NCBI RefSeq assembly: GCF_006861775.1
Contig: NZ_VDGG01000040.1
Span: 1 to 34,278 of the forward strand
DNA: 34,278 nucleotides
Direction of reading: 5' to 3'
Source of the DNA: Psychrobacillus soli
GTDB lineage: Bacteria > Bacillota > Bacilli > Bacillales_A > Planococcaceae
Part shown: positions 1 through 7,658 of the stretch, piece after piece
Layout: every line of letters starts with the position of its first letter
Numbering within the stretch: position 1 is the first letter of the stretch
Made by a program: the position numbers and the translations under genes
The notes under the pieces: model-generated
Seen by the model: only the letters and a program-made list of their open reading frames with translations
The model's database searches: none
What the model was told of the DNA's origin: nothing

Positions 1-247
1 CATTTACTGGATTCAACAGTCGAAAAACGGAGTAAATTTTGTTTTTAGCGAGTTGATACTGATTAAGTAAGCGATCTCTATTGATTTTCGCTGCAGGCGG
101 CGACTCTTGCCGAGGCCAACAGGACGTTGGTCACGAAGGCATTGCCACACAATGTGGCGCTCTTAACCTTTGTTCCACTTTGGGCTAATGAGCCACCGCA
201 GGCGTACGCCTAAGCGGCTGGGGTGGCTCATCGCTCACCCGCGAAAA
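1..247 (+). repeat. Dispersed intergenic repeat, copy 1 (cut by window start)
   Basis: Non-coding stretch matching parts of 10340-10682, 16644-16906 (inverted) and 33814-34075 (inverted). It begins in the module around GGATTCAACAGTCGAAAAAC, passes the TTGATTTTCGCTGC boundary (80-94) and enters a GC-richer module. That module holds three hairpins: 116-130 (CCAAC/GTTGG), 144-158 (GCCACA/TGTGGC) and 188-231 (ATGAGCCACC/GGTGGCTCAT enclosing the palindrome GGCGTACGCC). The upstream 21-nt array seen in copies 2 to 4 would lie outside the window. No gene is visible in 1-290. Confidence 0.75.
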
Positions 248-290
248 CAAATCTCTGACAAATAGATCATATAAAAAACCTAGAGCAAGA

Positions 291-632
291 TCATAAATGA
301 TCTTGCTCTAGGTTTTCTTGTATTGTTTCATCTATTACTACTGGTTTTACTTTCGGTGCAACTCCCGTTTTTTTGATCAGAAAATAAGCACAGCCAAAAT
401 TACAATACTCATACAAATAATCTTTCATCGTACTTATTTTCGTATCAAATGTCGCTTTATGATTCTTATCTTCAAAAAATCCTTTTAGGCGAAGCTGGCC
501 ATATCCCCAGTCTCCCATAATATAATCATACTTTGAAAGAATCTCACTATATCGATCCAAAAAAGCATCTTCTTTAAATGCATCCCGATAATCTTCTATT
601 ATTTCATACGTAAAACCTTCTGCAACAATCAT
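291..632 (-). CDS. yutD: YutD family protein (DUF1027)
   Basis: About 113 residues, cytoplasmic, with no membrane segment. The core (KYDYIMGDWGYGQLRLKGFF, then YLYEYCNFGCAYFLIKK near the C-terminal half) is what I recall of the YutD family of Bacillales, whose function is unknown to me. The frame is also open to an ATG at 647, which overlaps the lipA stop as TAATG. I prefer the internal ATG at 632 because GGTGAT sits at good distance before it, while nothing like a ribosome binding site precedes 647. It directly follows lipA and is probably cotranscribed with it, as in the B. subtilis yut region. The tail past residue 90 (KPVVIDETIQENLEQDHL) is charged and probably variable. Repeat copy 1 follows. 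Family fairly sure; role unknown. Confidence 0.85.
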   Translation of the reverse strand: MIVAEGFTYEIIEDYRDAFKEDAFLDRYSEILSKYDYIMGDWGYGQLRLKGFFEDKNHKATFDTKISTMKDYLYEYCNFGCAYFLIKKTGVAPKVKPVVIDETIQENLEQDHL

Positions 633-646
633 TCTATCACCATCCA

Positions 647-1582
647 TTAGCTATTTTGAGTAGCTAGCAGTTCCTCACCTTGTGCTTGTCTTTGCTTCGC
701 TGCAGCATTTACTTGCTCATCTGCATGATAGCTACTTCTTACGAGAGGACCAGCTTCACAATGAGAGAAACCTTTACTCATTGCAATTTTACGTAATTCC
801 CCAAACTCAGAAGGTGAATAATATTTTAGTACAGGTAAGTGCTTTTTCGACGGTTGTAAATATTGACCAATCGTCATAATATCTACGTTGTTTGCACGAA
901 GATCGTCCATTACTTCTAATATTTCTTCATGTGTTTCCCCTAAACCTAACATTAACGAAGATTTCGTCGGGATACTTGGTTGCATTTCTTTTGCACGACG
1001 TAATAGTTCAAGGGAACGATCGTATTTTGCTCTTGCACGAACTCTTGGTGTTAATCGTCGAACCGTTTCAATATTATGGTTTAAAATATCTGGTTTCGCA
1101 TCCATAATATTTCGGATATTTTGTTCAATTCCTCCCATATCAGAAGGCAATACTTCGATTGTTGTAAATGGATTTTTACGACGGATTGCACGAATTGTTT
1201 CGGCAAACACTTCTGAACCACCGTCTTTTAAATCATCACGAGCAACAGCCGTTACAACTACATGTTTTAAATTCATAATGACAACTGAATCTGCAACGCG
1301 TTCTGGTTCTGCTAAATCTAATTCGTTTGGTAGACCTGTTTTAACCGCACAGAAACGACAAGCACGCGTACAAACTGCTCCTAAAATCATAAAAGTAGCA
1401 GTTCTTCGAGAACCCCAACATTCATGAATATTCGGGCATTTTGCTTCTTCACAAACTGTATGTAAATTATTTTCGCGCATTAATTTTTTTAGACCTTTAT
1501 AGTCTTCATTCGTATTTAGTTTAATTTTTAACCAATCTGGTTTACGTTGATGCTCTGATTTCGTAGGCTTACAAGATGTCAT
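647..1582 (-). CDS. lipA: Lipoyl synthase LipA
   Basis: Radical-SAM enzyme that inserts two sulfur atoms into protein-bound octanoyl groups to make lipoyl cofactor for GcvH and the 2-oxoacid dehydrogenase E2 subunits. Both cluster motifs are visible: the auxiliary cluster cysteines C44, C49 and C55 ([12 protein letters not shown]) and the radical-SAM motif C71, C75 and C78 (CTRACRFC). The conserved R-S-S near the C-terminus ([12 protein letters not shown]) is also present. Length 311 aa is slightly above the usual 290-300. The start ATG at 1582 has a weak GGGGT ribosome binding site about 9 nt upstream. It leads into yutD. It depends on Fe-S clusters, which the Suf operon at 10771-15951 would supply, and on SAM. 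Identity is certain. Confidence 0.97.
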   Translation of the reverse strand: MTSCKPTKSEHQRKPDWLKIKLNTNEDYKGLKKLMRENNLHTVCEEAKCPNIHECWGSRRTATFMILGAVCTRACRFCAVKTGLPNELDLAEPERVADSVVIMNLKHVVVTAVARDDLKDGGSEVFAETIRAIRRKNPFTTIEVLPSDMGGIEQNIRNIMDAKPDILNHNIETVRRLTPRVRARAKYDRSLELLRRAKEMQPSIPTKSSLMLGLGETHEEILEVMDDLRANNVDIMTIGQYLQPSKKHLPVLKYYSPSEFGELRKIAMSKGFSHCEAGPLVRSSYHADEQVNAAAKQRQAQGEELLATQNS

Positions 1583-1599
1583 TTACAGCGACCCCATTC

Positions 1600-1626
1600 T
1601 TTATAAACTAACCACTACTTTGTCAA
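1600..1626 (-). promoter_or_regulatory. Candidate sigma-A promoter of lipA
   Basis: On the minus strand TTGACA is followed after 15 nt by TATAAA. The -35 is perfect and the -10 good, but the spacer is short, and transcription would begin only about 10 nt before the lipA start codon. The call is tentative. Confidence 0.3.
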
Positions 1627-1697
1627 TGTACCATATTATTAGAATTCAAACAACCTTCTGAACTCAGAATTTAGGAGCAAAAAATGAGGTTCAACAT

Positions 1698-3269
1698 TTA
1701 ACTATTTGCTTCCATTTTGCGTTTACTTTTTGCATTCCAAAAGATGAATAGCACAATAATAATAGCCACCACAGAAAGCATTCCTACTATTACCGAACCA
1801 GTCAATCCTAAAACTAAATAACCAATCGCTGCTATGATTGCACTAATAATCGCATAAGGTAATTGTGTCATAACATGATCAATAACATGAACGCCTGCCC
1901 CTGTTGCTGACATGATTGTTGTATCGGAAATCGGTGAACAATGATCTCCAAAAACTGCACCTGCTAAAACCGCTGCAAGGACTGGTAATAATAATTCTGG
2001 TTCTATCGCCATAATAATACTAGCTCCAATTGGCAATAAAATTCCGAATGATCCCCATGAGGACCCAGTTGCAAATGCCATAAATGCTGTTAAAACAAAT
2101 AACAATGCTGGAATGACGCCCACCGGAATATTATTGTCCATAACTAGTTTAGCTAAAAATGCCCCTGTTCCCAACGCATTGATCAAGAAAGATAAAGACC
2201 ATGCAAAAATTAAAATTAATATAGCGGGAAGCATCGAACGGACACCTGTTACAAGTGCTTTCCACACGTAGCTAATGTTTGCTTCTGGATTGGTATTAAA
2301 TTGTCGTACATACAGTGCAATGGCTAAAATCGTCGCGATCAGACCACCAACAAATAAAGAGAATGGAACATCTGTATTTTCAAAGATGACAAATAAATTT
2401 AGGTTATAACCTGAGAGTTTGTAGCCTGTCCAAAACATGGCAGATAGCGTCACGACGATTAATGAAACAATCGGCAATACTAAATCTACTACTTTTCCAT
2501 AATTATTTTCCGGGAAGTTTCCTTGCAGATTTCCTGGATTTGGTTTGGTCGGATCGAAAAGTTCTCCCGTTTCTAGCGCTTTTTTCTCATGTTTCTTCAT
2601 TGCTAATAAGTCAAAGTCTGTCCAAGCTATGAAAAACACAATAGCCAACGTCGCAATTACATAAAAATTCATTGGTGCCATTAACATAAATGCTTCAAGT
2701 GGTGTATAAGCAGTCACTGCATGCGTTGCAAAAATAACACCAAGCTGACTGATTAAAAAAGCACCCCAACTTGAAACAGGTGACACGACACACACTGGAG
2801 CAGAGGTAGAATCGATAAAATAAGCAAGCTTAGCCCGTGAGACACGATGCGAATCAGTAATAGGTCTGGCAATCTGACCAACTGCTAAAGCATTAAAATA
2901 ATCATCTACGAATATGAGTATCCCTAAAAACATAGTTAATAATTTCGAGCCTCGTCGAGTTTGAATCTTTTTAATCGCCCATGCGGCAAATGCTGTACTT
3001 CCTCCAGATAAACTCACAAATGCTGTAACGACACCGAGCATTAAGATAAAGAGCAAAATATAAATATTATAAGCATTTATCCCTTCATCCCAAAAAGAAG
3101 TTTTAAATGATTCCCATAAGAGTAAAACCGAATTTACCGGTCCAAAATTCTCTACAAGTAACGCCGCAGAAATAATTCCTACCCCTAGTGATAAAAGAAC
3201 TCTTTTTGTTACAAGCACCATAATAATTGCTAATAATGGCGGCAATAAAGAAAAAATCGTATTTTCCAA
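1698..3269 (-). CDS. Na+/H+ antiporter, NhaC family
   Basis: Integral membrane transporter, about 523 aa, with roughly eleven to thirteen hydrophobic segments from the N-terminus (LLPPLLAIIMVLV) to the last one before the basic tail KSKRKMEANS. Family-like segments include FVDDYFNALAVGQIARPITD, in which the charged residues lie between membrane helices, STSAPVCVVSPVSSWGAF and GDHCSPISDTTIMS. NhaC proteins exchange cytoplasmic Na+ (in some members linked to malate/lactate) for protons; the exact substrate cannot be read here. The frame opens at a TTG at 3287, but that TTG overlaps the strong GGAGGAGG sequence itself. The TTG at 3269, 8 nt after it, is the likely start. A terminator-like hairpin lies just upstream (3293-3329), so the gene is either a separate unit or attenuated. 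Confidence 0.88.
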   Translation of the reverse strand: MENTIFSLLPPLLAIIMVLVTKRVLLSLGVGIISAALLVENFGPVNSVLLLWESFKTSFWDEGINAYNIYILLFILMLGVVTAFVSLSGGSTAFAAWAIKKIQTRRGSKLLTMFLGILIFVDDYFNALAVGQIARPITDSHRVSRAKLAYFIDSTSAPVCVVSPVSSWGAFLISQLGVIFATHAVTAYTPLEAFMLMAPMNFYVIATLAIVFFIAWTDFDLLAMKKHEKKALETGELFDPTKPNPGNLQGNFPENNYGKVVDLVLPIVSLIVVTLSAMFWTGYKLSGYNLNLFVIFENTDVPFSLFVGGLIATILAIALYVRQFNTNPEANISYVWKALVTGVRSMLPAILILIFAWSLSFLINALGTGAFLAKLVMDNNIPVGVIPALLFVLTAFMAFATGSSWGSFGILLPIGASIIMAIEPELLLPVLAAVLAGAVFGDHCSPISDTTIMSATGAGVHVIDHVMTQLPYAIISAIIAAIGYLVLGLTGSVIVGMLSVVAIIIVLFIFWNAKSKRKMEANS

Positions 3270-3292
3270 AACTTGTTCCTCCTCCAAAATCT

Positions 3293-3329
3293 AAAAAAGC
3301 CAACCTATACATGCACATAGGTTGGCTTT
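3293..3329 (-). terminator. Hairpin with T-tract in the antiporter leader
   Basis: AGCCAACCTAT (3298-3308) pairs perfectly with ATAGGTTGGCT (3317-3327) around an 8-nt loop, and the stem can extend by A-T pairs. On the minus strand a run of T follows, about 10 nt before the GGAGGAGG of the antiporter gene. It could end upstream transcripts or act as an attenuator in the leader. Confidence 0.7.
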
Positions 3330-3407
3330 CACTATTGAATTTAAGCATAAAAATGATTATTTATCCTTTGTAGCTCACCATTTATATTTTTCATATAAAT
3401 GACAGTG

Positions 3408-3552
3408 TTATTCTTTTTTAGAATAACCCCAACTAAATATCGTTTGACGAACCATATCTAGCTTCGGCAAAACTTCCTTTCGTATACGATCATAAGCGTC
3501 AACTTCCTGTATAGTACTATTAAGCCCTGCAGCCTCTACCTGTTGTATTCAT
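3408..3552 (-). pseudogene. Possible small gene broken by a one-base shift, unrecognised
   Basis: Between yunB and the antiporter the minus strand has an open frame of about 45 codons (from near 3549 to the stop at 3408). It reads VEAAGLNSTIQEVDAYD, then RIRKEVLPKLDMVRQTIFSW and GYSKKE: a plausible amphipathic, charged protein, not a low-complexity shadow. It has no ATG, GTG or TTG near its beginning. The ATG at 3552 lies one base out of frame, and that frame closes after ten codons. It may be a ~48-aa gene with a single-base frameshift, a sequencing error or a remnant. I do not recognise the family and there is no convincing ribosome binding site. Confidence 0.3.
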
Positions 3553-3593
3553 TTTCTCTATTGTAACAGTTGTTTCTGATATTCCTGGTATTT

Positions 3594-4370
3594 TTATTTT
3601 TCAGGTAATGGAATTGGCACCTCTACAGACGGAGCAGAAGATCCATCTCCTCCTGTGTAGATATGAGGAACTTGCCCTTGCACTAATCCCATTGCGACAG
3701 GAATATTTTGTTCGACAACACTCATCTTACTAGCAAGTGGAACAATGATTTGGACATTCACTTTAATATGAATACTTACTTCTACATAGGCATTATTAAT
3801 CCCGAATTCCGTTATTGTCGGTACTACTGTCGACTGCACATTCCCAATTACATGAAATCGAATCGGAATTTTAGGACCTAAGTTACCGATTAGCGGAATA
3901 TTGGTCGCCTGCCCCATCGGTACAAAAAACACAACTCCTCCTTGATCCTCCATCGTTTGTTTATCGTATTCAATATCATCCAAATAAGGCAAACTCGATA
4001 AATTCCCTTTTTCAGCTTGTTCTAGATGCGCTTGCACTAAACTATTAGTGTCAGATAAAACACGATTTATTATTTCTGTATTAAATTTCGTCGTCACCAT
4101 ATTTGTACTACCATTCGTAGATGGTACTTCCTCGATAATATCGTTTACATCTAAAACGTTCGCAGTTCTTGAATTTATCGCTTTACTAATAACCATCGAT
4201 GCGATTTTATTCGTTTGCACTTCCGCATATTGAAGATACGTTGGAGTCAAGCGGTAATTAACAACATAAAATACGCCAGCAACGGATAAGATGAAAAGCG
4301 CTAATAAAATAGCTAATTTCCGCTGAGCAGTAAAAATAGTGAAACGCTGTTTTTTACGATAGAATAGCAA
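3594..4370 (-). CDS. yunB: Sporulation protein YunB
   Basis: 258 aa with a basic N-terminus, one membrane anchor at about residues 18-38 (KLAILLALFILSVAGVFYVV) and the rest predicted outside, rich in beta-type sequence such as FFVPMGQATNIPLIGNLGPK. This matches the YunB family of spore formers, expressed in the mother cell under sigma-E in B. subtilis and needed for proper spore development; the molecular role is not known to me. The start is a TTG at 4370, preceded by AAGGGGG with about 5 nt spacing; no nearer in-frame ATG exists. Odd point: this ribosome binding site is the 3' arm of the hairpin that ends yunD (4374-4406). The gene follows yunD as in the B. subtilis yun cluster. Confidence 0.88.
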   Translation of the reverse strand: MLFYRKKQRFTIFTAQRKLAILLALFILSVAGVFYVVNYRLTPTYLQYAEVQTNKIASMVISKAINSRTANVLDVNDIIEEVPSTNGSTNMVTTKFNTEIINRVLSDTNSLVQAHLEQAEKGNLSSLPYLDDIEYDKQTMEDQGGVVFFVPMGQATNIPLIGNLGPKIPIRFHVIGNVQSTVVPTITEFGINNAYVEVSIHIKVNVQIIVPLASKMSVVEQNIPVAMGLVQGQVPHIYTGGDGSSAPSVEVPIPLPEK

Positions 4371-4406
4371 AAAATCCCCCTTATTACATTATGTAATATG
4401 GGGGAT
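4369..4406 (-). terminator. Terminator after yunD that contains the yunB ribosome binding site
   Basis: ATCCCCC (4374-4380) pairs with GGGGGAT (4400-4406), and ATTACAT (4383-4389) with ATGTAAT (4391-4397). On the minus strand the stem begins 3 nt after the yunD stop and ends in a run of T that runs into the TTG start of yunB. The AAGGGGG of the 3' arm is the only ribosome binding site available to yunB, so a folded hairpin would hide it. Confidence 0.8.
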
Positions 4407-4408
4407 TG

Positions 4409-5776
4409 TTATGCCTGACTTAATAAACGATTGCCGTACCATTTAACAACATCACGTATTAACTCCGGCATAAAGTATTCTTTCGTGGCAAATTTAAAGG
4501 AAGGAAAAAAATAACCAAATGTAAACATATCTAGTGTCGCTAGTGTATACTCTTTTTTAAGTATTAACGCTTCCCCACCTATAAATAGGTCTCCTTGCTC
4601 ATCCTCTATCAGTTGCTCAAAAATAATTGCTCCCAAATATTTGCCCCTAAAACCTAGCCCCTTTACTTCCAAGTGTGGCCATTTCTCATTTTTAGAGAGC
4701 TCTACAATTTCCAACAATTCTGCGCCTGTTAACGTTATGACGCATGGATTAATCGGATGCGGCAAACAGCGGTGCAAGTCGCTTGCAGTAATCGGACCTT
4801 TTGGTAAGTCCGTCAAAAATATACCTGCAGGGAACATCGCACAATCCGCTTTCGTAAATGCAAGCAAAGCCTTACCGAAAAATTGAGACATATCCGAAGG
4901 TCCGAACCATTCTTTGTGCAATAGGGCCTCATTGTGAAGAACCGTTTCAGCAAGCTCTTCATTCCCAAGCGCTTCCCATTTTTTCAATTTCAAATCTAAA
5001 TCTGTCGGTTTTGGTAATGTATGTGTAACATGTAACATAGCCCGCTTCGATACGATTCTTTTTGTCACATGATCATAATCTATTGTCACTTGCCCAACAT
5101 AAGCACCATACTTTCCGGCAGCGGCTTGTAATGTGTTTCCTATCGTTTTGCCTTCCTCAAAGAAATGATGCGTATGCGAACCTAAAATCAGATCAATTTC
5201 CGGTATCCTCTCCGTCATGATTTCATCTTGAGACATCCCTAAATGGGATAGACAAATAAGTACATCAACTTCCTTTTCTATTTCCTTACAAATTTCTTTC
5301 AAACGATCTATGGGCTGTTGAATATGCCAACCTAATTGTTCATAATATAAACCGAAATCTGCAGTTGCACCTACAATTCCAATCCGTATTCCAGTAGGCG
5401 TAACATGAATTTTATAAGGGAGCACCCAAGAAGGAATATTTCCATTTAGATCTGTAAAATTAGATACAATCACTTCAAAATTTGCGCACGTATATAATGT
5501 ATCTAAATCCTCATGACTAAGCGTAATTCCTTCATTGTTACCAATAGTGACATAATCATATCCCGCATTATTTAGTAATTGAACATTGCCTTTTCCAAGC
5601 GTCCCTTCCGTGAACACATTAGACCGGTCTATATGATCTCCAATATCCAATGTTAAATAGGAATCGTTCGGTCCATGACTTTGATGACGCTCTAAGAGAA
5701 ACTGATGAATAGCCGGCCAATTTTCTAAATGACTATGTATATCATTCGTATGATAAATTTGGATTGTCTCTCTCAT
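4409..5776 (-). CDS. yunD: Metallophosphatase, 5'-nucleotidase / 2',3'-cyclic phosphodiesterase family (YunD)
   Basis: 455 aa. The N-terminal calcineurin-like metallophosphatase domain (about 1-215) shows all metal motifs in order: D12 and H14 in HTNDIHSH, LDIGDHIDR, TIGNNEG, CLSHLG and LGSHTHHFF. The C-terminal half (about 270-440) resembles the 5'-nucleotidase C-terminal substrate domain. Members hydrolyse nucleotides or related phosphoesters. Most secreted relatives have a signal peptide, but this one has none and begins almost directly at the first metal motif, so a cytoplasmic role is inferred, as for B. subtilis YunD. Start ATG at 5776 with AAAAGGAGCT upstream. It follows yunE by 17 nt and ends in a terminator hairpin. 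Confidence 0.9.
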   Translation of the reverse strand: MRETIQIYHTNDIHSHLENWPAIHQFLLERHQSHGPNDSYLTLDIGDHIDRSNVFTEGTLGKGNVQLLNNAGYDYVTIGNNEGITLSHEDLDTLYTCANFEVIVSNFTDLNGNIPSWVLPYKIHVTPTGIRIGIVGATADFGLYYEQLGWHIQQPIDRLKEICKEIEKEVDVLICLSHLGMSQDEIMTERIPEIDLILGSHTHHFFEEGKTIGNTLQAAAGKYGAYVGQVTIDYDHVTKRIVSKRAMLHVTHTLPKPTDLDLKLKKWEALGNEELAETVLHNEALLHKEWFGPSDMSQFFGKALLAFTKADCAMFPAGIFLTDLPKGPITASDLHRCLPHPINPCVITLTGAELLEIVELSKNEKWPHLEVKGLGFRGKYLGAIIFEQLIEDEQGDLFIGGEALILKKEYTLATLDMFTFGYFFPSFKFATKEYFMPELIRDVVKWYGNRLLSQA

Positions 5777-5793
5777 TTTTCAAGCTCCTTTTT

Positions 5794-6612
5794 TTATAGT
5801 AACCCTGCAATAATCGAGCGTACCCCTAATAATAACAGCACTATTCTAAGTGCAAAAACAAGTGAATCTGAATTTAATTTTTTATTTAATTTGGCACCAA
5901 TTTTCGCACCAATATATGCAGCAGGGATAACGGGAATCGTGTAAAGCCAAGGTACATTTCCGAGCGATATATGGGTTGCCGAATTTACAATCGATGATAA
6001 GAACACCATGAACATCGATGTCCCAACCGCAACATGCGGAGGAAACAAGAACAACAATATCATAGCAGGTACAATAATCGATCCTCCACCGATACCAAAA
6101 AGACCAGAAGCAAAACCAACCCCGAACGTTAACAGAAGTGCAAACCAAATAGGGTAACCATATACATATGTATCTTTTACATCTGTAAATGTTCGTTTTT
6201 TCCCGTTTTCAACAAACCATCTTACCGGTTTTAAACGATCTCGGACTAATAAAAGGGTCGATAAAACAATAAGTAAAATACCAAAATATAAGTTAAAAGA
6301 AGGTAAATCTAGCCCCTTATTCACCCATGCACCGAGTATCGTACCCGGAATACTTCCGATGAAAAATATAAATCCACTTCTAAAATCGACCGTTTTCGTT
6401 TTCATATAGGAAAGCGTAGAAGAAAGACCTGTGAAAATCATCATGACTACAGAAAGTCCCACAACGCTCTGAGGAGTAATATCAGGAATTAATGCAAGTG
6501 TCGTCCCAAAAAACAACACTGCTGGAACTAAAATAACTCCTCCGCCTAAACCTACTAACGCCCCAACTATTCCAGAGAATAGCCCAGCGACTACTAATAA
6601 TATCCACTCCAT
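5794..6612 (-). CDS. yunE: TauE/SafE (TSUP) family membrane permease (YunE)
   Basis: 272 aa, about eight membrane helices. The two-fold internal repeat of the family is visible: VGALVGLGGGVILVPAVLFF near residues 15-34 and GFASGLFGIGGGSIIVPAMI around 177-196. TSUP proteins are proposed exporters or importers of sulfite, sulfoacetate, thiosulfate or other small organic anions; the substrate cannot be inferred here. The ATG at 6612 overlaps the stop of yunF (TAATG), so the two are translationally coupled, and yunD follows after 17 nt. The order yunF-yunE-yunD-yunB matches, in the direction of transcription, what I remember of B. subtilis read in reverse gene-letter order. Confidence 0.9.
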   Translation of the reverse strand: MEWILLVVAGLFSGIVGALVGLGGGVILVPAVLFFGTTLALIPDITPQSVVGLSVVMMIFTGLSSTLSYMKTKTVDFRSGFIFFIGSIPGTILGAWVNKGLDLPSFNLYFGILLIVLSTLLLVRDRLKPVRWFVENGKKRTFTDVKDTYVYGYPIWFALLLTFGVGFASGLFGIGGGSIIVPAMILLFLFPPHVAVGTSMFMVFLSSIVNSATHISLGNVPWLYTIPVIPAAYIGAKIGAKLNKKLNSDSLVFALRIVLLLLGVRSIIAGLL

Positions 6613-7463
6613 TATATCCCACCTTCAAATAAGTCTAATTGTTTCGGAGCAAGTCCTTCAAATTCAATGCCAAGCATTTGTTGAAAAGCTTTCGCATTTT
6701 TCGCAGCATGGCCTCCGGAGTTATTATTAAATAATACAACTACTTCTTTTGCTTGTGTTTGTAGTTGCTTCACTATGTTTTGAGTATATGCGAGCTCATC
6801 TTTATTATAATCGTATAAATATCGTACTTCTCGCCATTTTTCATTGTTGCCTGGGTTGATCCAACCATATGTATTTCGACCATGTAAACGAACAAGTACT
6901 TTATCAGAAGTAGCGATAGGTATTAACGGTACAGAACCTTCCCCAACTTGTGGCTCATCGCACACAGTATGGTGGAGATGATGATTTTTCAAAAAATCAA
7001 GTGTTCCTTCTTGAAGTTTAGAAGAATACCAGGATTGATGACGAAATTCTATAGCCAGCTCGAAATCTTTCAATTCCTCTTTCACTCGAAGTATATACTC
7101 CACGTTTTCTTTTACACATGTAAACCAAGGGGGAAATTGTACTAACACCATCGAAAGTTTTCCTGCTTCTTTAAACGGTTGAATAGACTCTCGGTAACGC
7201 TGGAACATTTCTTCCATCGATTCATAATGGGACTCTCCGCGTAAATGTCCTGTTATTTCTTGATATGCCTTTACGACAAATTGAAAATTATCTGGTGTTT
7301 CTTTTACCCATTTTAACGTATTTTTAATTGGTGGAATCGCATAAAATGATGTGTCCAATTCAACAACTGGAAAATGTGCACTGTAATCTTGCAATTTCTC
7401 TTTAGCCGTCGATACATACAAATCAGGGTGGTCTCCCCAGCCAGTTAAGCCAATTTTAATCAT
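6612..7463 (-). CDS. yunF: DUF72 family protein (YunF-like)
   Basis: 283 aa, cytoplasmic, TIM-barrel-like DUF72 family. Typical segments are the N-terminal IGLTGWGDHPDLY, ELDTSFYAIP, VKAYQEITGH, LVQFPPWF, AIEFRHQSWY, LVRLHGRN and VVLFNNNSGGHAAKNA near the C-terminus. The biochemical role of DUF72 proteins is not established to my knowledge. The start ATG at 7463 has GAGAGGTGAG upstream. It is the first gene of the yunF-yunE-yunD unit, its stop overlapping the start of yunE. It is divergent from the P-type ATPase; the 195 bp between them carry several CAGTG motifs that could serve either side. Confidence 0.9.
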   Translation of the reverse strand: MIKIGLTGWGDHPDLYVSTAKEKLQDYSAHFPVVELDTSFYAIPPIKNTLKWVKETPDNFQFVVKAYQEITGHLRGESHYESMEEMFQRYRESIQPFKEAGKLSMVLVQFPPWFTCVKENVEYILRVKEELKDFELAIEFRHQSWYSSKLQEGTLDFLKNHHLHHTVCDEPQVGEGSVPLIPIATSDKVLVRLHGRNTYGWINPGNNEKWREVRYLYDYNKDELAYTQNIVKQLQTQAKEVVVLFNNNSGGHAAKNAKAFQQMLGIEFEGLAPKQLDLFEGGI

Positions 7464-7497
7464 CTGCTCACCTCTCTATATATTTATTAATATCATA

Positions 7498-7645
7498 TCA
7501 CTGGTTATAGCTGAGTTACAGTGAAATGAAATGTGATTTCTATTACACAAATGCCTCCTTTTAAAAACCATCTTTTGATAGATTCCTATCATACTGGAAT
7601 AAAATCAGGAATAGTATTGTTACAGTGTCCAATAATTTTACACTG
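7498..7645. promoter_or_regulatory. Divergent control region with inverted CAGTG motifs and a candidate ATPase promoter
   Basis: TCACTG (7498-7503) and CAGTGA (7519-7524) form one inverted pair. CAGTGT (7623-7628) and ACACTG (7640-7645) form a second, just before the ATPase ribosome binding site. The 9-mer GTTACAGTG occurs at both 7515 and 7619. Between them TTGATA (7575-7580) and AATAAA (7598-7603), 17 nt apart, could be the ATPase promoter. The motifs may be sites for a repressor; none is identified. Confidence 0.35.
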
Positions 7646-7658
7646 GAAGGAGAATCGG

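Noticed and set aside
888-1427. Long plus-strand frame opposite lipA (179 codons)
   Set aside because: It is antisense to an unambiguous LipA with all cluster cysteines, has no ribosome binding site and a shadow-like composition rich in S, R and I.
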